Below, one piece after another: positions 1 to 9,603 of a stretch of DNA of 64,000 bases. Each line of letters opens with the position of its first letter. The stretch's first letter is position 1. The position numbers and the translations under genes are program-made. The DNA is from Planctomycetota bacterium. GTDB taxonomy: Bacteria; Planctomycetota; UBA1135; UBA2386. The stretch is taken from assembly GCA_020638655.1 (NCBI GenBank), contig JACKIC010000002.1, positions 186,001 to 250,000 of the forward strand, given 5' to 3'. Below the pieces are notes generated by a model. That model saw nothing but the letters and a program-made list of their open reading frames with translations, did no database searches and was not told the origin of the DNA.

Positions 1-50
1 AGGAACCGCGGTCGGTTCCGACTCTCTGGTGCGCGAAGGAGCATGCGCCG

Positions 51-1859
51 ATGACCCGCGGGAGACTCTCGTTCCTACTCGTGGTGTGGGCGATCCTGGC
101 CGCGGGGAGGTGTTTCGTCGCGTTCGATCACCTGCCGGCGGCGGACGCCGGGGCGCAGCCGCGCTCGTTCGACGCCCGCACGTCGCGGTCGGCGTCGCGA
201 GGGGCCGCCGACGCGCCGGCAGCGTTCCTGCAGGTCGGGCTGCTGCAGATCGCCCGGGCCGGCCTCGACGAGGCGCTGTTGGGCGCGTGCGAAGTGCCGC
301 TGCGCCGCGGCGTGCAGCAGCGTGTGGAGCTGCAGTTCGGCGATCCGGTGGGCTACGCCGCGAACGGCCTGGTTCTGGAGCGCGGTCGATCGCAGCTCGG
401 CGCCGAACGCCGTTCGGGCCTGCCAGAATCGTTCGGCGAGGTGTCGCGCCGGCACGCCATCGACTTCGTCTGGCAGGGCGAGTCCTCGACGGGGCACCTG
501 CTGCAGGTGCTCGACGATCGCACCGAACACTCGGATCGTCTCGGCGGCAGTGCGGGCAGCGGCAGTGGTGGCCTGTGCATGCCCTCGGTGGTGCTGGCGG
601 TGGATCAGCCGTGGCTCTTCCCGCTGCTTCATCGCGGCAACGTGCTGATCCTGCGCATCGTCGATCAGTCTGCCTCGGCGGGTGACGTCGGCAGCGTCGG
701 GTTCTGGCGCCAAGCCTGCGCAGGGCTCGCCGAGGCCTCGCCCCGGCACGAAGCGCCGGTGCCGGAACTCGGCGCGCTCGCCGCGGTGCGCGTGGCGCAT
801 CCGTTCGTCGTGGCCGATCCGTTCGAGTCGGCGTGCCTGGCGAGCATCGTGTTTCGCGATCGCGTCCTCGCCGCGGCCGTGTTGGCGAAACGCGGCGACT
901 ACGTCGCGCAGCCGATCCGGGTCTGGCCGGAGGATCACCGCGCTTTCTACGTGCAGGCGTGGGATTCGGCGCAGATGGCGGCGGTGCCGACGTTGCTCGG
1001 CGATGGCTCGGTGATGCCGTGGTCGGTCGGGGAGTTCGCCTACCAGCACGCGATCGCGTGGCGCTGTCTGCTGCTGCAGGAGGATCCCGCGATCGCCTCG
1101 GCCATGGTCGATGCCCTGGTGCCGCGTCTGCGCACGAACAACCTCTGGGTGATGTTGTTGAAGCACTCGGAGCTGACCGCCGCGCCACCCGTCGCCGCCG
1201 CCTGGGGGCGGCTGCGCAGCGCGGCGATCGGCGAGATCGGGGTGCCGTGGAGCGTCGCGCTCAGGGTGCCGGGCGGGCTGCTGCTCTATCTGTTGCTCCC
1301 GTTCGCCGTCGGGACCCTGGTGGCCCTCGGCCGCGCGCGCGCTCGGCCGAGGGCGCCGCTCGGGCGGGTGTTGTTGGTGTTGCTGTTCGCGGGCGGCATG
1401 GTGACGTCAGGCGAGGGCGTGCTGCGGCCCTTGTTCGGGCTGTGCGTGGTGGTCGCGGCGACGGCGGACGTGCGCTCGTCCCCGCGGCGGTCGCCGTGGA
1501 GCCGGGCGCTGATCCTGATCGCGGTCGCGGCAGCGATGTTCGCGGCCCAGCGCGGAACGCGGTTCGAGGTGCAGCTGTCGCCGCTGGGCGCGTTCGCCGA
1601 GGCAGGCGCCATGCTCGTCTGGATCCTGATCGGTTGGCGCGTGCTGGAGGATGGGCGGTGGCGTTCCCCGGGCTGCTACTTCGTCTTCCTGCTGGGCCTC
1701 ATGCTGCTGTGGTCGGTCGCGCCGATCGACCCCGCGGTTGCTGCGCGAGCGGGGCTCGAGTGGCTGGTCTGGGCGATCCTGGCGGCCTTCGTCCTGTTCC
1801 TGCTCGGTGGTCGTCACGGTGTCGAGCCGGCGGGGAGCGTGGCGTTCGCCGAGGCGTAG
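51..1859 (+). CDS. Polytopic membrane protein of unknown function
   Basis: 602-residue protein that I do not recognise. A hydrophobic stretch at residues 7-25 looks like a signal anchor. About 370 residues without clear membrane segments follow, and then roughly seven hydrophobic helices from about residue 405 to 590, including GGLLLYLLLPFAVGTLVALG and LEWLVWAILAAFVLFLLGG. The layout suggests a large extracytoplasmic domain followed by a membrane domain, but no catalytic motif is visible. The ATG is preceded by AAGGAG at 36-41, nine bases upstream, which fixes the start well. It is the first gene in the window, so its upstream partner is unknown. The next gene starts 54 bases after its stop, on the same strand. 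Confidence 0.7.
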   Translation: MTRGRLSFLLVVWAILAAGRCFVAFDHLPAADAGAQPRSFDARTSRSASRGAADAPAAFLQVGLLQIARAGLDEALLGACEVPLRRGVQQRVELQFGDPVGYAANGLVLERGRSQLGAERRSGLPESFGEVSRRHAIDFVWQGESSTGHLLQVLDDRTEHSDRLGGSAGSGSGGLCMPSVVLAVDQPWLFPLLHRGNVLILRIVDQSASAGDVGSVGFWRQACAGLAEASPRHEAPVPELGALAAVRVAHPFVVADPFESACLASIVFRDRVLAAAVLAKRGDYVAQPIRVWPEDHRAFYVQAWDSAQMAAVPTLLGDGSVMPWSVGEFAYQHAIAWRCLLLQEDPAIASAMVDALVPRLRTNNLWVMLLKHSELTAAPPVAAAWGRLRSAAIGEIGVPWSVALRVPGGLLLYLLLPFAVGTLVALGRARARPRAPLGRVLLVLLFAGGMVTSGEGVLRPLFGLCVVVAATADVRSSPRRSPWSRALILIAVAAAMFAAQRGTRFEVQLSPLGAFAEAGAMLVWILIGWRVLEDGRWRSPGCYFVFLLGLMLLWSVAPIDPAVAARAGLEWLVWAILAAFVLFLLGGRHGVEPAGSVAFAEA

Positions 1860-1913
1860 CGGGCTGCGGTGTCCGGCTCTTGATGTTCGGGATTTGTTAG
1901 GTATACAGCCGGG

Positions 1914-4900
1914 GTGACCCTGCTGCTCGCCCGGACCCACTATTCGCTGCTCACGGCGCCGACCGCGCCGCGGGCGCTGTGCGAAGAGGCGGTGCGGCGC
2001 GGCAACGATCACCTGGTGTTGACCGACAGCAACGCGCTCTACGGGCTCTACCCGTTCGCGCGCGAGGCGGCGCGCGTGGGGCTCGCGGCGGCGTTCGGCT
2101 GCGAGCTCGAACACGACGGCGGCCGGGTGGTCGCGATCGCCGCGGACCGCGTCGGCTACGCGTCGCTGTGCGCGCTGCTGACCGAACGCAACGGCGTGGG
2201 GGACGGCGGTCGCTTCGACCTCGCGCGCGCGTGCGAACGGCACGCGGCGGGGCTGTGGCTGTTGTGCAGCGACGTGCGCGTTCTGCCGCAGCTCGCGGTG
2301 CGGGTGCCGCGCGAACGGCTGTTCGTCGCGGTGCCGCCGCGCGGCACGGTCGCGCTCGCCGGGGCGCCGCCGCACGCCGCGGGCCAGCGCAAGCTCTCCG
2401 ACCGCAAGCTTCCCGATCCGGCGCCGCGCGCGCCGCGCAGCCAGCTGCTGCAGATCGCGGCGGACCTCGAGCTGCGCACGTGCGCGGTGCGCGACGTGTG
2501 GTTCGCGACCGAAGCCGACCGCGCGCTGCACGAGCTGTTCCTGGCGGTCAAGTGGAACCGCGGTTGGCGCGGTCAGGAGGTCGACCTGCACGGCATCGTC
2601 ACCGCCGACGCCGGTGCGCACCTGCCGACGGCCGCCCAGCTCGCGGCCGGTCACGCCGACGTGCCCGATGCGGTCGCCAACGCGCGCGAACTGCTGGCCG
2701 GCTGCACGCTGTCGTTCCCCGAGCGCGCGCCGCCGGTGTTCCCGCCGATCGAGCTGCCGCCCGGCGTGTGCGCCGCGGCGCGCCTGCGCGAACTGGCCTG
2801 CGCCGGGCTGCGCCGCCGCTTCGGCGATCGCGACCCGCAGGTCCGCGCCGCGGCCGAAGCGCGCTGCGAACACGAACTGCGCGTGATCGAGCAGATGGGG
2901 TTCCCGCCGTACTTCCTGGCCGTGGACTCGATCGCCGAACTGGCGCGCGCGCGCGACATCCCGTTCGTGGGGCGCGGCTCGGCGGCCGACAGCCTGGTGT
3001 CGTACTGCCTGGGGCTGACCGACGCGGACCCGCTGCGCTACGGCCTGTTGTTCGAGCGCTTCTTGAACCCCGGGCGCAGCGACCTGCCCGACATCGACCT
3101 CGACTTCTGCTGGCGGCGGCGCGACGAGCTGCTCGCCGCGGTCTACGCGCACTTCGGCGACGAGCACGTGGCGATGATCGCGACCTACAACACCTGCGGG
3201 CCGCGCGCGGCCTATCAGGAGGCGGCCAAGGCGCTCGGCGTGCCGCCCGACGAGGCCGCGCGGCGCAGCAAGCTGCTGCCGTGGCACGCGCGATCCGGGC
3301 TCGACCTCGCGAACGTCGTCGCCGAAACGCCGGGCTTCTGGCGGCGCGGCGCCAAGGCTTCGGCCGAGCCCGACGGCGAAGTGTTGCCGGCCGCGCGCGA
3401 ACGGCTGCTGCTCGCCGCCGCGCAGCAGCTGCTGCACGCGCCGCGGCACCTGGGCGTGCACCCCGGCGGCGTGGTGATCACGCCGCAGCCGATGCGCACG
3501 TTCGCGCCGCTCGAACGCGCCGCCAAGGGCGTGGTGGTGACGCAGTACGACATGCACTTCGTCGAGGGGCTGGGCCTGGTCAAGATCGACCTGCTCGGCA
3601 ACCGCGCGCTGTCGATCGTGCACGACTGCGTGACGATGTTGCGGCAGCACGGCGTCGCGGTGCCCGACCTGCAGCAGCTGCCCGAGGACGATCCGCGCTG
3701 CGCGCAGCTGCTGCAGACCGGCGGCACGCTGGCGTGTTTCCAGGTCGAGTCGCCGGCGATGCGCTCGCTGCTGCAGCAGATGGGGGCGGCGACGATGGAT
3801 CGCGTGATCCAGGCGATCGCGCTGGTGCGACCGGGGCCGGCGGCGGCGGGCATGAAGGACGCGTTCGTGCGGCGCGCGCGCGGGCTCGAGCCCGTGACCG
3901 CGGCGCACCCGCTGCTCGAGCAGGTGTTCGCCGACACCTTCGGCATCATGCTCTACCAGGAGGACGTGATCCGCGCGGCGATGGCGGTGGCGGGCCTCGA
4001 CGCGACCACCGGCGACGGGCTGCGGCGACAGCTCGGCAAGCGCGGCGCGGGCGACGACCGCGGCGAGTTCGACCGTTTCGTCGTCGCCGGCCTGCGGCGC
4101 GGCCTGCCGCGGCCCGCGCTCGAACAGGTCTGGAACGAGATGGCGCGCTTCGCCGGCTACTCGTTCTGCAAGGCGCACGCGGTGACCTACGGCCGGCTCG
4201 CCTACCGCTGCGTCTACCTGAAGTCGCGCTGGCCCGCCGCGTTCCTGGCCGCGATGTTGCGCAACGAGGCCGGTTACTTCGCCCCTGGTGTCTACGCCGA
4301 GGAGGCCAAGCGCCTGGGTGCCGAGCTGCTGGCGCCGTGCGTGCAGAACGGCGACGTCGAGTACGAGCTGGTCGCGCCGACCGCGATCCGCGTCGGGCTG
4401 CAGGTCGTGCGGGGTCTCGGCGAACGCACCGTGCAGGCGATCCTGTCGGCGCGGCGCGCGGGCGGCGCGTTCCGTTCGCTCGACGACTTCCTGGCGCGCG
4501 TGCGGCCGGCGCGCGACGAGGCCGAGAACCTGATCCTCGCCGGCGCGCTCGACGCGTTCGGCGTGACGCGCCCCGAGCTGCTGTGGCGGCTGCAGGTGGC
4601 GATGACGCCCAAGGGCCAGGCGGTGCTGTCGCGCGCCGCGTCGGGTGTGCGCGACGCGCTGTTCGCCGATGCGCTCGCGCCGCGGCCGGTCGAGTATCCG
4701 GCGCTGCCCGAGTTCGACGAGGGGCGCCGCACCGCCGACGAGTTGCACCTGCTCGGTTTCGCGCTCGGTTGCCACCCCGTCGACGTGCTCTGGCGCCGCG
4801 GCGAGCTGCCCAAGGTGACGGGCTGCGTGCCGTGCGGCAAGCTCGACGAGCACGTCGGCGAACGCGTCGCGGTGTGTGGCTTCGCGGTGGCGTTCCGCGG

Positions 4901-5093
4901 GCACCGCACCGAGACCGGCCAGATGCTGTTCGTCACGATCGAGGACGGCACCGGCATCGTCGAGGCGACGCTGTTTCCCAAGGTCTACCAGCAGTGCGGC
5001 GGCGCGCTGCAGGGGCGCGGACCGTTCGTGGTCCGCGGGGTCGTGGAGGAGCGGCTCGGCGGGATCGGGTTGCGGGTGGTGGCGGTGGGGTGA
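1914..5093 (+). CDS. dnaE: DNA polymerase III alpha subunit, DnaE family (short, DnaE2-like length)
   Basis: 1059-residue C-family replicative polymerase. The N-terminal PHP domain is followed by palm and fingers, with catalytic aspartates D393 and D395 in PDIDLDF and D559 in VKIDLLG. A helix-hairpin-helix region and an OB-fold near the C terminus (residues about 965-1055) follow. The length fits error-prone DnaE2/ImuC enzymes (about 1050) better than the main DnaE (about 1160), but no imuA or imuB lies beside it here. The PHP domain looks degenerate: where the family usually has a histidine motif before the YS pair, this protein reads LARTHYSLL. Metal-dependent proofreading by the PHP domain is therefore unlikely, while the polymerase triad is intact. 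The start is GTG; an in-frame ATG close by is absent. Whether it is the main replicase or an accessory polymerase cannot be settled from this window. Confidence 0.9.
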   Translation: MTLLLARTHYSLLTAPTAPRALCEEAVRRGNDHLVLTDSNALYGLYPFAREAARVGLAAAFGCELEHDGGRVVAIAADRVGYASLCALLTERNGVGDGGRFDLARACERHAAGLWLLCSDVRVLPQLAVRVPRERLFVAVPPRGTVALAGAPPHAAGQRKLSDRKLPDPAPRAPRSQLLQIAADLELRTCAVRDVWFATEADRALHELFLAVKWNRGWRGQEVDLHGIVTADAGAHLPTAAQLAAGHADVPDAVANARELLAGCTLSFPERAPPVFPPIELPPGVCAAARLRELACAGLRRRFGDRDPQVRAAAEARCEHELRVIEQMGFPPYFLAVDSIAELARARDIPFVGRGSAADSLVSYCLGLTDADPLRYGLLFERFLNPGRSDLPDIDLDFCWRRRDELLAAVYAHFGDEHVAMIATYNTCGPRAAYQEAAKALGVPPDEAARRSKLLPWHARSGLDLANVVAETPGFWRRGAKASAEPDGEVLPAARERLLLAAAQQLLHAPRHLGVHPGGVVITPQPMRTFAPLERAAKGVVVTQYDMHFVEGLGLVKIDLLGNRALSIVHDCVTMLRQHGVAVPDLQQLPEDDPRCAQLLQTGGTLACFQVESPAMRSLLQQMGAATMDRVIQAIALVRPGPAAAGMKDAFVRRARGLEPVTAAHPLLEQVFADTFGIMLYQEDVIRAAMAVAGLDATTGDGLRRQLGKRGAGDDRGEFDRFVVAGLRRGLPRPALEQVWNEMARFAGYSFCKAHAVTYGRLAYRCVYLKSRWPAAFLAAMLRNEAGYFAPGVYAEEAKRLGAELLAPCVQNGDVEYELVAPTAIRVGLQVVRGLGERTVQAILSARRAGGAFRSLDDFLARVRPARDEAENLILAGALDAFGVTRPELLWRLQVAMTPKGQAVLSRAASGVRDALFADALAPRPVEYPALPEFDEGRRTADELHLLGFALGCHPVDVLWRRGELPKVTGCVPCGKLDEHVGERVAVCGFAVAFRGHRTETGQMLFVTIEDGTGIVEATLFPKVYQQCGGALQGRGPFVVRGVVEERLGGIGLRVVAVG

Positions 5094-5148
5094 GGGCGCG
5101 TGAGGTTGTCGGCTTCCGCACGATCGTCGATCTGCAGGTCGAACTGCG

Positions 5149-6063
5149 TCAGCGCCACAGCCACGCGGCGCCCCGCACACCCGAGCTGTCGCCGTGTTTG
5201 CTCTTGGCGAGGCGCAGGCGCGGCGGTTCGTCGCTGCCGGCGACGAACACGTGGCGGGCCCACAGCGCGGGCACCTCCTCGTAGAGCGACGGCACCTGCG
5301 ACAGCCCGCCGCCGACCACGACCACGTCGGGGTCGAGCAGGTTGCTCACCAGCGCCAGCGCGCGCGCGAAGCGCTCGTGGTGGCGGCGCAGCGTGGCGCG
5401 GCACGATGCGTCGCCGTTCGCCGCCGCGGTCGCGATCGCGGCGCCGGTGAGCGCACCGCCATGCAGGGCCTCGTGATCACGCGCGAGCCCGGTGCCGCTG
5501 AGCAGGGTCTCGAGGCAGCCGCGTTGGCCGCAGTAGCAGGGCCACTGCGGGTCGGCGTCGCTGCGCCACGGCAGCGGGATGTGGCCCCACTCGCCGGCGA
5601 GCGCGTTGGGGCCGGTCAGCACGCGTCCGTGCACGGCGACCCCGCCGCCACAGCCGGTGCCGAGGATCACCGCGAACACCACCGCGGCGCCCGCACCGGC
5701 GCCATCGGTCGCTTCCGACAACGCAAGGCAGTTGGCGTCGTTGGCGAGGCGCACGGGCTGGCCGAGCGCCGCGGCGAGGTCGGCGGCGAACGGGCGCCCG
5801 TTGAGGCACGTCGAGTTCGCGTTCTTCATCGTGCCGGCCGCGGTCTGGCTGCCGGGTGTGCCGAGCCCGATGGTGCAGCGGGCCCCACCGAGCGCCGCGC
5901 GCGCCGCGGTCACGAGGTCGCGGATCGCGCGCACCGTGCCGTCGTAGTCGCCCTGCGGCGTCGGCACGCGCTGTCGCCATCGTTCACCGCCCGCGGGATC
6001 GAGCGCGAGCGCCTCGATCTTGGTGCCGCCGACGTCCACGCCGATCGCGAAGGGGGGAGTCAC
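5149..6063 (-). CDS. ROK-family sugar kinase (fructokinase/glucokinase-like)
   Basis: 304-residue ROK protein that should phosphorylate a hexose or N-acetyl-hexosamine with ATP in the cytosol. The phosphate-binding motif DVGGTK lies at residues 10-15 and the substrate-binding NDAN at 108-111. The ROK signature GTGCGGGVAVHGRVLTG follows. A zinc site is formed by H161 in GEWGH and by C176, C178 and C183 in CYCGQRGC. The bacterial fructokinase/NagK branch shares these motifs, but the exact sugar cannot be read from them. The frame is open for 33 more codons upstream, rich in residues atypical of the family. GTG at 6063 is preferred because the ROK fold begins there. The gene converges on the DnaE gene and is divergent from the DUF952 gene. 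Confidence 0.88.
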   Translation of the reverse strand: MTPPFAIGVDVGGTKIEALALDPAGGERWRQRVPTPQGDYDGTVRAIRDLVTAARAALGGARCTIGLGTPGSQTAAGTMKNANSTCLNGRPFAADLAAALGQPVRLANDANCLALSEATDGAGAGAAVVFAVILGTGCGGGVAVHGRVLTGPNALAGEWGHIPLPWRSDADPQWPCYCGQRGCLETLLSGTGLARDHEALHGGALTGAAIATAAANGDASCRATLRRHHERFARALALVSNLLDPDVVVVGGGLSQVPSLYEEVPALWARHVFVAGSDEPPRLRLAKSKHGDSSGVRGAAWLWR

Positions 6064-6236
6064 GGCCTTCGATCGTGCCCGAACCACCGCGCGCTGGCCA
6101 GCGATCGGCGGGGCGCCGCCGCTGCTGTTGCCGTTCCAGCTCGACCCCGCGGCGCCGGACAACCTCGTCGGTCAGCGCGTCTGGGTGTTGCCGGCGGGCA
6201 GGTGACATCGGCGACGGTCCGGGTATCAAGGCTGCC

Positions 6237-6590
6237 ATGCTGGTCTACAAGATCCTGCGCGCCAACGAGTGGGCGGCCCTGCAGGCCGACGGCGAGCTCG
6301 CGGGCTCGCCCGTCGACCTCACCGACGGTTTCGTGCACCTGTCGACGGCCGAACAGGCCGAGGCGACGGCGGCGCGGCACTTCGCTGGCGAACGTGACCT
6401 GTGGTTGCTGGCGATGTCGGCCGAGGTGCTCGGAGAGTCGCTGCGCTGGGAACCGTCGCGCGGCGGCGCGCTGTTCCCGCACCTGTATCGCGCGCTGCGC
6501 CTCGCCGAGGTGTCGTGGGCGAAGCCGCTGTCGCTGGAACAGGACGTGCACCGGTTCCCCGACGCGTGGCGCGACCCGGCGGGTGCGTGA
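6237..6590 (+). CDS. DUF952 family protein
   Basis: 117-residue cytosolic protein that matches the DUF952 family along its whole length. It has an N-terminal VYKIL strand, the family hallmark DGFVHLST at about residues 31-38, and the block LRWEPSRGGALFPHLY around residues 69-84. The biochemical role of the family is not established; only the fold and conserved residues can be claimed. The ATG at 6237 gives exactly the usual family length. The gene stands alone between two genes on the opposite strand. Confidence 0.85.
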   Translation: MLVYKILRANEWAALQADGELAGSPVDLTDGFVHLSTAEQAEATAARHFAGERDLWLLAMSAEVLGESLRWEPSRGGALFPHLYRALRLAEVSWAKPLSLEQDVHRFPDAWRDPAGA

Positions 6591-6632
6591 CGCCAGTCTC
6601 TCGGAAGAAGGGGAATAGCCTCGGGTCGGTTC

Positions 6633-7502
6633 TCAGCCTCCGGCCGCGATCCGGATCAGCTCCTGCAGGCGCTCAGGATCCGTCGCCGACGTCTTGCACA
6701 GGAACCCGCTCTTGTGCGCGAAGTGCACGTCGGGCTGTCCTTCGAGCCTGCAGAAGTCCAGGCGCGGGTCGTCCTCGTAGCGACTGATGCCGTAGCCGCG
6801 GCCGCGGCGGTCGGGGTAGACCGTGGCGCCGATCTGCTGCTCGAGGCCCGACGCGAGGATGTAGCGGCTGACCGATCCGGAGGGCTCCTCGGGCACGTCG
6901 TCGCCGCGCGGCAGGAACACGGCCTGGATCTCCTCGTCGCCGGCGCGGACTGCCCAGCGCTCGCAGCGTTCGCCGACGAGGTCGATGCTCTGACGCCCGT
7001 CGCGCAGGAAGTCGAGCAGGTCGGCACCGACGAACCGCATGTACTCGTAGAGCGTCTCGCCCGGCAGGTGCTCGGTTCGCGCGGCGAAGCGGCGCAGCAG
7101 GGTGGCGTCGATCGGCGAGTTGAGTCGCGAGATCGCGCGCCGCGGCACGCCGAGCCACTCGGCCGTCGTCTTCGGGCCGCGCGAGTCGAACCACTCCGCC
7201 GGTTCGAGCCAGTCGCAGAAGCGCAGCGCGTCCTGGTAGACGCCCAGCGAGTCGAGCACCAGGCTCAGGGAGCAGGTCGGCGGGTGTTCGCGCGGGAAGT
7301 GGTGGTGGTCGAAGTTGTTCAGCGCGGCGTCGTGCGACTCGCCGATGTCGACGAGCGCGACCGAGGCGTCGAGCCGTTCGGCGGCGGTGGGCTCGCGGCG
7401 CACGATCGGGCAGCCGTGCCGCGCGATCAGCACGCAGCAGGCGAGCAGGTCGTCCTTGTGGGCGCCGCCGGGGTGGGTGACGATTCTCTGGAGGTCGGGC
7501 AT
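6633..7502 (-). CDS. MYG1-like protein (UPF0160, DHH-phosphoesterase related)
   Basis: 289-residue protein resembling the MYG1/UPF0160 family, which is related to DHH phosphoesterases and, in eukaryotes, has exonuclease activity. Supporting motifs are HPGGAHKDDLLACCVL near the N terminus (residues about 9-24), VALVDIG at about 48-54, and the histidine cluster NNFDHHHFP at about 62-70, where metal ligands would sit. The C-terminal half carries conserved blocks typical of the family but no other known domain. The ATG at 7502 lies just before the family's first strand; the open frame upstream is low-complexity and rejected. It is followed upstream by a TPR gene in the same direction, 47 bases away. 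Function in bacteria is unknown. Confidence 0.8.
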   Translation of the reverse strand: MPDLQRIVTHPGGAHKDDLLACCVLIARHGCPIVRREPTAAERLDASVALVDIGESHDAALNNFDHHHFPREHPPTCSLSLVLDSLGVYQDALRFCDWLEPAEWFDSRGPKTTAEWLGVPRRAISRLNSPIDATLLRRFAARTEHLPGETLYEYMRFVGADLLDFLRDGRQSIDLVGERCERWAVRAGDEEIQAVFLPRGDDVPEEPSGSVSRYILASGLEQQIGATVYPDRRGRGYGISRYEDDPRLDFCRLEGQPDVHFAHKSGFLCKTSATDPERLQELIRIAAGG

Positions 7503-7549
7503 GTGGATCCTGGGGAACGGCGCGCGGCGTCCGTGGGGCACCGCGGCGC

Positions 7550-8479
7550 TCAGCGGCCCTGCCGTTGCGCCACCTCGGCGACGACCGCGCGCGCTGCGTC
7601 CTGATGCGGCGTGTAGCTGCCGCGGTCGGCGAGCAGTTGGGCGAGTCGCGCGTGCTCTGCGGCCAACGGCCAGGCGCGCCGCTCCATCGCGATGCGGGCG
7701 AGCAGCAGGCGGCACGGCACCGAGCCGGCGCGCTCCTGCTCGGGCTCGTAGTAGCCCTTGGACTCGAGCATGCGCTGGCTCGCGGCGAGGCCGCGGCGGG
7801 CGGCGGCTTCGGCGCGGTCGATCTCGCCGTTCCGGAACCGGCACTCGGCGAGGTGTTCGAACGGTTCGATCAGGCTCGCCAGCTGGTTGTGGCGTTCGGT
7901 CGGCAGCGGCAGGCCGAAGCCGCGCAGGTGGCCCTCGGCGTCGAAGTGGCTGGCGGCGTCGAGCTGCCGCAGCTGGTCCTCGAGCGCGGCGATCGCCGCC
8001 GCGTAGTTGCCGCGTTGGCGGTGGAAGTCGGCGACGGCGCGGCTGCGGACCTCGGGCGGCAGGGGCTGCGAGCGCAGCCAGTCGAGCGCCGCCGCGGGAT
8101 CCTGCTGCGCCAGGCAGTGCGCCTTCTCGACGCACACGTACCACCGCGGGTTGCGCGCCAACGACGCATCGAACTCCCGCAGCGCCTCGTCGTGTCTGCC
8201 GCCGCGCCACAGGCAACCGGCGATCGACCCGGTGACCTCGCTGTCGTCGCTGCCGCGTTGGCGCAGATACTGGCGCCAGACCTCGTAGTGCGGGATCGCG
8301 GCCAGGTGGTGACCGGCGTCGAACTCCTCGTGGCCGCGCCAGTATTCGGCGAGGGCGGCGTCGTGCTCGAGGTCGTGGCCGAGGTCGAAGCCGTCGAACA
8401 GCGTGTACATGCCGACGACGGGCATCGAGAACAGCACCAGCCCCGCGAACAAGAGGGGCAGACCCGGAGAGCCACGCAT
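7550..8479 (-). CDS. TPR-repeat protein with N-terminal membrane anchor
   Basis: 309-residue protein. A single hydrophobic segment (PLLFAGLVLFSMPVVGMYTLF, about residues 7-27) is followed by helical tetratricopeptide-like repeats. Examples are the HDEALREFDASLARNPRWY unit, and later units ending in DRAEAAARRGLAAS and WPLAAEHARLAQLLADRG. TPR proteins serve as scaffolds; no enzymatic motif is present. The ATG at 8479 begins directly before the anchor. It precedes the MYG1-like gene on the same strand and may be cotranscribed with it. The protein probably faces the periplasm, anchored by its N terminus; this is inferred from topology only. Confidence 0.7.
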   Translation of the reverse strand: MRGSPGLPLLFAGLVLFSMPVVGMYTLFDGFDLGHDLEHDAALAEYWRGHEEFDAGHHLAAIPHYEVWRQYLRQRGSDDSEVTGSIAGCLWRGGRHDEALREFDASLARNPRWYVCVEKAHCLAQQDPAAALDWLRSQPLPPEVRSRAVADFHRQRGNYAAAIAALEDQLRQLDAASHFDAEGHLRGFGLPLPTERHNQLASLIEPFEHLAECRFRNGEIDRAEAAARRGLAASQRMLESKGYYEPEQERAGSVPCRLLLARIAMERRAWPLAAEHARLAQLLADRGSYTPHQDAARAVVAEVAQRQGR

Positions 8480-8523
8480 CGCGAGGATGCTAGCCGCAAC
8501 GGTCTGCCTGCGCCCGACCGCGT

Positions 8524-9516
8524 TCAGGCGATCGGCAGGTCGCTGTGCGCGCGGCACAGCTCGTCGTGCACCTTCTGCACGGCGGCGCAACGCGGATGCA
8601 GCGCGCCGTCGCCCAGCGTCTCGACGAACCGGCAGGCGGCGTATCCGGCGGCCTTGGTTTCGTACTCGGCGACCCAGTCCTCGCGTTCGCCGAGCTGTTC
8701 GAACGGCACCGGCCACAGGCAGTGCGGGGCCATGCGCCCCAGGCCGATGCGCCAGGGCTTGGCGCTGACGCGCGCGCGGAAGCAGCCCTGCAGCCGGCAC
8801 AGGCGCGCGTAGGCGGTATCGGCGCGCAGTTGCGCGAACATCGCCGCGACCTCGTCGCCGAGCGGATCGAAGGTGCGGTGCAGGGCCAGCAGCCGCAGGC
8901 CGTTCGGGGTCGCGTAGACGGCCACGCGCGCGCCCGGTGGGGCGGCGACGAAGGCGTCGACGCGTTCGCGGGCACGTCGCCGCTCGGCCTCGTGGTTGGC
9001 CGGTGCCGCGCGCAGGCGCGTGCGCAGAAGCAGCAGCAGGACCGCCGCGGTCCATGCCCCGAGCGCCACGGCGATGCCGGTGCCGAAGTGTCCGAACCAG
9101 AACAGCGCCGGCGCGGCCAGCAGGGGGCCCAGGCCCAAGATGCGCAGGAGCTCGCCGAACAGGCGCTCGGTGCCGACGGGCAGCAGGTACTCGTGGTCGA
9201 TGTCGGCGAAGAACACGTCGGGCTCGTTGAGGCAGCGCGCGCCGTAGACGTTGCGCGTGACGACGTCGTCGCCGTTGCGGGCGAGCACCTCCTCGCGGAT
9301 CGGCAGCACCTCGTCGCCGTAGCGCAGCTTGCGGTCGCGGGCTCTGACCCGGCGACCGCTCTCGAACTCGGCCACCGCCGCGAGCGCGCGTTCGTCGGCG
9401 TGGTGCTGCGCCTGCTGTTGGCTCTCGTCGGACCAGCCGAAGCGACGGATGACGCGTTCGAGGCCGCGGCAGCTGCCGACGAAGCGGGCCTCGGCCCAGA
9501 ACGAGGGGATGCGCAC
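8524..9516 (-). CDS. Membrane protein with N-terminal 'IPSFWAEA' motif
   Basis: 330-residue protein of no assigned function. It opens with VRIPSFWAEARF, an N-terminal pattern I have seen in other uncharacterised bacterial proteins. Two adjacent hydrophobic helices lie near the middle (from about residue 120 to 160, ending AVLLLLLRTRL), with soluble parts on both sides. The C-terminal half carries several cysteines (CRLQGC, AACRF, HPRC) but no recognisable metal motif. The start is uncertain between GTG at 9516 and GTG at 9525, three codons apart; the former puts the conserved motif at the very N terminus. It is divergent from the P1-peptidase gene, 87 bases away. Confidence 0.6.
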   Translation of the reverse strand: MRIPSFWAEARFVGSCRGLERVIRRFGWSDESQQQAQHHADERALAAVAEFESGRRVRARDRKLRYGDEVLPIREEVLARNGDDVVTRNVYGARCLNEPDVFFADIDHEYLLPVGTERLFGELLRILGLGPLLAAPALFWFGHFGTGIAVALGAWTAAVLLLLLRTRLRAAPANHEAERRRARERVDAFVAAPPGARVAVYATPNGLRLLALHRTFDPLGDEVAAMFAQLRADTAYARLCRLQGCFRARVSAKPWRIGLGRMAPHCLWPVPFEQLGEREDWVAEYETKAAGYAACRFVETLGDGALHPRCAAVQKVHDELCRAHSDLPIA

Positions 9517-9603
9517 GGCCCGCACGGTAGCGGACGCAGGGCTCGGTGGAACCCCGGACCGCTGCCGTTGGCGAAGCGGCCCCCGCTGCTGCATGCTGCG
9601 CGC

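Noticed and set aside
1..5148. An imuA-imuB-dnaE2 mutagenesis cassette
   Set aside because: The gene upstream of dnaE is an unrelated membrane protein, and no Y-family polymerase or RecA-like gene lies nearby.
1407..5180. A 1257-codon open frame antisense to the DnaE gene
   Set aside because: It is arginine- and histidine-rich with no recognisable domain, and it mirrors the GC-rich third positions of dnaE. The dnaE product has intact motifs throughout.
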